A stretch of 64,000 nt of DNA. It comes from Hyaloperonospora brassicae (Eukaryota; Oomycota; Peronosporomycetes; Peronosporales; Peronosporaceae). Below, piece by piece: positions 61,866-64,000 of the stretch. How positions within the stretch are numbered: the first letter of the stretch is position 1; every line of letters begins with the position of its first letter. The DNA lies in contig CANTFL010000298.1 in the NCBI GenBank assembly GCA_947650285.1, forward strand, positions 62,001 to 126,000, written 5' to 3'. Position numbers and translations under genes: made by a program. The notes under the pieces were generated by a model. The model ran no database searches. It was not told where the DNA came from and saw nothing but the letters and a program-made list of their open reading frames with translations.

Positions 61866-63211
61866 TTCAGCAACCTCAAGAGAATTTGCAAATCTCTTGA
61901 CGAAAGTTGCTCCAGATACACAATCTTTGTGTGTCTCCTCACCTGGTGATGAGATATCACTCATCAACTTAAAGTTGGAAGCGACAAAAGATTTTCCACT
62001 TCGTGCTCGCTTTGACTGTGAGGCTTCGAACAACTTTGTTCTTCACCAGTCACTAGAGGGTCGTAGGCTTAAGTTCGTTGAGCGCGACATTCCCCTCACG
62101 AAGATGACGGTGCGCCTTGCAACAGGCTCATCTATAACGGCTGCAAAACGTGTTGTAGGGATGCACTGCACGTTAGAGGTAAAAATCCCGTTGCCGCCAA
62201 AGGGCAACACAGCCATCCCGGTCGACTGGAGAGCCGATCGTAGAGGATCGAGACCTGACAGTGGTTGCACAGCCATAGTCAGAAGATGTCGAGGGAATAA
62301 GTCATCACGTACTTGGGAAGGACTTCCTTAAGAGTCTCATGCTGAGGGATAAGGTTCTCAGCATCCTGTGGAAATAAGTTCACAGGAAATAGCCGATGCG
62401 TTGAAAGTCTTGGTCGATGACGGATCAAGCGTAGGCGCCTATACGCTTCATCTGATTGTGCCTCCGAAGTTAACTTCGGCGATAGCTCAATTGCAAACGC
62501 TAGAACCGAAACGGTACTTGCGTGACCTGCGTAGTAGCAAAGCCGAGCTAATCTGCATACTCGTCACAAAGATGAGCATGAGACCGATATTCGGTCGGCA
62601 GTAGTATTTGCTGAGAACGAACGGGATCTCAGCAGCTCATCGATGGACGAAAGTGTCCTCGATGAGAAGACACGGATTGAACAATACGCGTCCCAATTCG
62701 GGGAGTCACTTCAGGCAAATCCTTTGTATAAGGATTTGATCGAATTCAAGGACGTGTATCCTAAATCTTAACCTTACGAGATGCCTAAAGACAAAGGCAC
62801 TCGACACGAGATCGAGCTCAAACCGGGCTCGAAGTACTGTGTCATGAAGTAGTGTCCACTGTCTCGTGAACAAGTACTAGCGATCGACAAAGTCTTTGCC
62901 GATCGCTTAGCAGCGGGCCATGTGAGGGAATCGAATTCTCCTCACAGCTCTCCGATATTCTGTTTGCGAAAGGCCACAGAACGATGGCGGATAGTGTACG
63001 CATTCAACAAGTTGAATGCTGCAACGGTACCGTCTCAGAAGCCCAACCAAGGAAGGACATTATCATAGATGGCATGTCAAAGAGTACCATCTTTTTCTCC
63101 ATGATCTAATGGATGGATTGTATCAGATCATAATGCGTGAACGGGACATCCCGTGCGCAGAGGTGAGGTCTCCCAGCAGTATGATCTTTGATAATCTAGT
63201 GTAGCCACAGG
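61850..63211 (+). pseudogene. pol remnant of decayed 8-kb-family Gypsy
   Basis: Open for 160 codons (RPTDSATSREFANLLTKV, then FDCEASNNFV at the protease site, where DCGA became DCEA). A deletion in the linker follows at about 62,185. From 62,395 it continues to the RT start (FNKLNAATVPSQ, then LMDGLYQIIMRERDIP) with stops and ends at 63,211. Confidence 0.88.
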
Positions 63212-64000
63212 TGTGGTAAAGTCACTAATCGAAATTATGGAACGTGGGTCGGTGACCACCCAGTTAAGACGTCACTTACTGGCGTAAATGATACCAAGTG
63301 ATCTAGCGATCCAATAAGAGATGCAAGATGATAAAAACGGGGATCAGTGATCCGATCCAACTATCGCCAGAATGATGAAAATGGAACGACCGTAGACGAG
63401 GCGTAGAAAGGGATAATTTCCATGGAACGATCTGGGACAAGGGAAGGGGTAAAGTAAAGCGAAACACCTGAAGGTTGGTCAAGGACAAGGTTGTTGATGT
63501 TTAATCAGGTGGACACTGGGTCACAAATGTACACGCGAACGTCTCCTGATTTACGAACGTGTGGAACTTCATATTGACCGGTATCGGCAGCGATCGTGGA
63601 TACCGTGGCATAATTACTCTGAGAAAGATGCATCTTGGACCAGGTGATACGATGTGATTCTGTAACGAAGGTGCAACATCCTGCAGATCGGTGATACGCT
63701 TTACCGGTCCCATAATGGTGGTACTGATTTTAGTTAATTATAGCTCGATCTGGAAGTGTGAATATTCATGGAACTCCAGAAAGATATTTCAAGACGTATA
63801 AATGGTCTCGTTTATTAGATAAACCATGAAGGATGTTATCGGAGCACGTGTAATGAACAGAAGAACATCTACTGCTAAATTGTATCGTGTCGATCCTCAA
63901 CAATCTCGAATTGGGCATCTGATAGGTCATTTTTCGTGTTGATTATGGATATATCGCTGATGAGACTTCCGGATCATGAGAAAAAGAATCCCGATAGAGA
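63212..64000 (+). repeat. LTR of the 14.5-kb Gypsy family, partial
   Basis: TGTGGTAAAGTCACTAATC and the following 790 bases match 26,027-26,580 and beyond with substitutions and an insertion (about 63,480-63,600). The copy continues past the window. It interrupts pol of the decayed 8-kb-family element. Confidence 0.85.

Larger units (their letters stand above)
60052..63211 (+). mobile_element. decayed relative of the 8-kb Gypsy element
   Basis: LTR (60,052-60,512), PBS-like site, gag and the first half of pol are collinear with 43,713-47,070. It stops at the RT region, where an LTR of the 14.5-kb family begins (63,212). Many stops. The frameshift signal and several palindromes survive. Confidence 0.9.

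Overview
The window looks like a gene-poor, repeat-packed compartment of an oomycete genome, most probably a Peronosporales downy mildew or Phytophthora relative. The grounds are a secreted protein with an EER motif in two copies, chromodomain Ty3/Gypsy elements with a duplicated RNase H, MULE transposons, and almost no host genes. I cannot name the species. No tRNA, rRNA or CRISPR array was seen.

Layout. 0.56-3.74 kb: broken Ty1/Copia element (+). 3.84-4.99 kb: inverted LTR and leader fragment of a GATC-rich Gypsy family. 5.06-7.72 kb: dead MULE (-). 8.85-13.43 kb: arm A of an inverted duplication, carrying a short secreted effector-like gene (-) and a frameshifted RPAP1 pseudogene (+). 14.2-19.4 kb: second Copia remnant (+). 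20.7-25.5 kb: decayed chromodomain Gypsy (+). 26,027-40,541: a 14.5-kb Gypsy element with 1.78-kb LTRs, intact gag and pol, and a 959-codon antisense ORF. 40.62-53.17 kb: arm A', the inverted copy of arm A, split by a 7,977-bp Gypsy element (43,713-51,689) with identical-looking LTRs and a TTGCG target duplication. 53.17-53.85 kb: Gypsy gag/protease fragment (-). 53.86-59.1 kb: decayed relative of the 14.5-kb element. 59.5-60.0 kb: LINE RT fragment (-). 60.05-63.21 kb: decayed relative of the 8-kb element, cut by an LTR of the 14.5-kb family (63,212 to the end).

The two young Gypsy elements are the most informative part. Both have gag and pol in a -1 relation with a canonical slippery heptamer in the gag frame (CCCAAAC at 30,226; AAAAAAT at 45,280). 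The second heptamer is followed at 8 nt by a strong hairpin. Both have a long antisense ORF between pol and the 3' LTR. The 14.5-kb element also has two RNase H domains, the first lacking catalytic Asp residues, and is crowded with an oriented RGATCG motif. The 8-kb element shows the strangest signal: LTRs, gag, pol and antisense ORF are built from near back-to-back short inverted repeats, so its RNA would be a chain of small hairpins.

Arms A and A' obey coordinate sums of about 62,020 outside and 54,038 inside the 8-kb insertion. The difference, 7,982, equals that element plus its 5-bp target duplication, so arm A preserves the empty site and the insertion is younger than the duplication. 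All alignments, counts and domain calls here were made by eye, with no database search.
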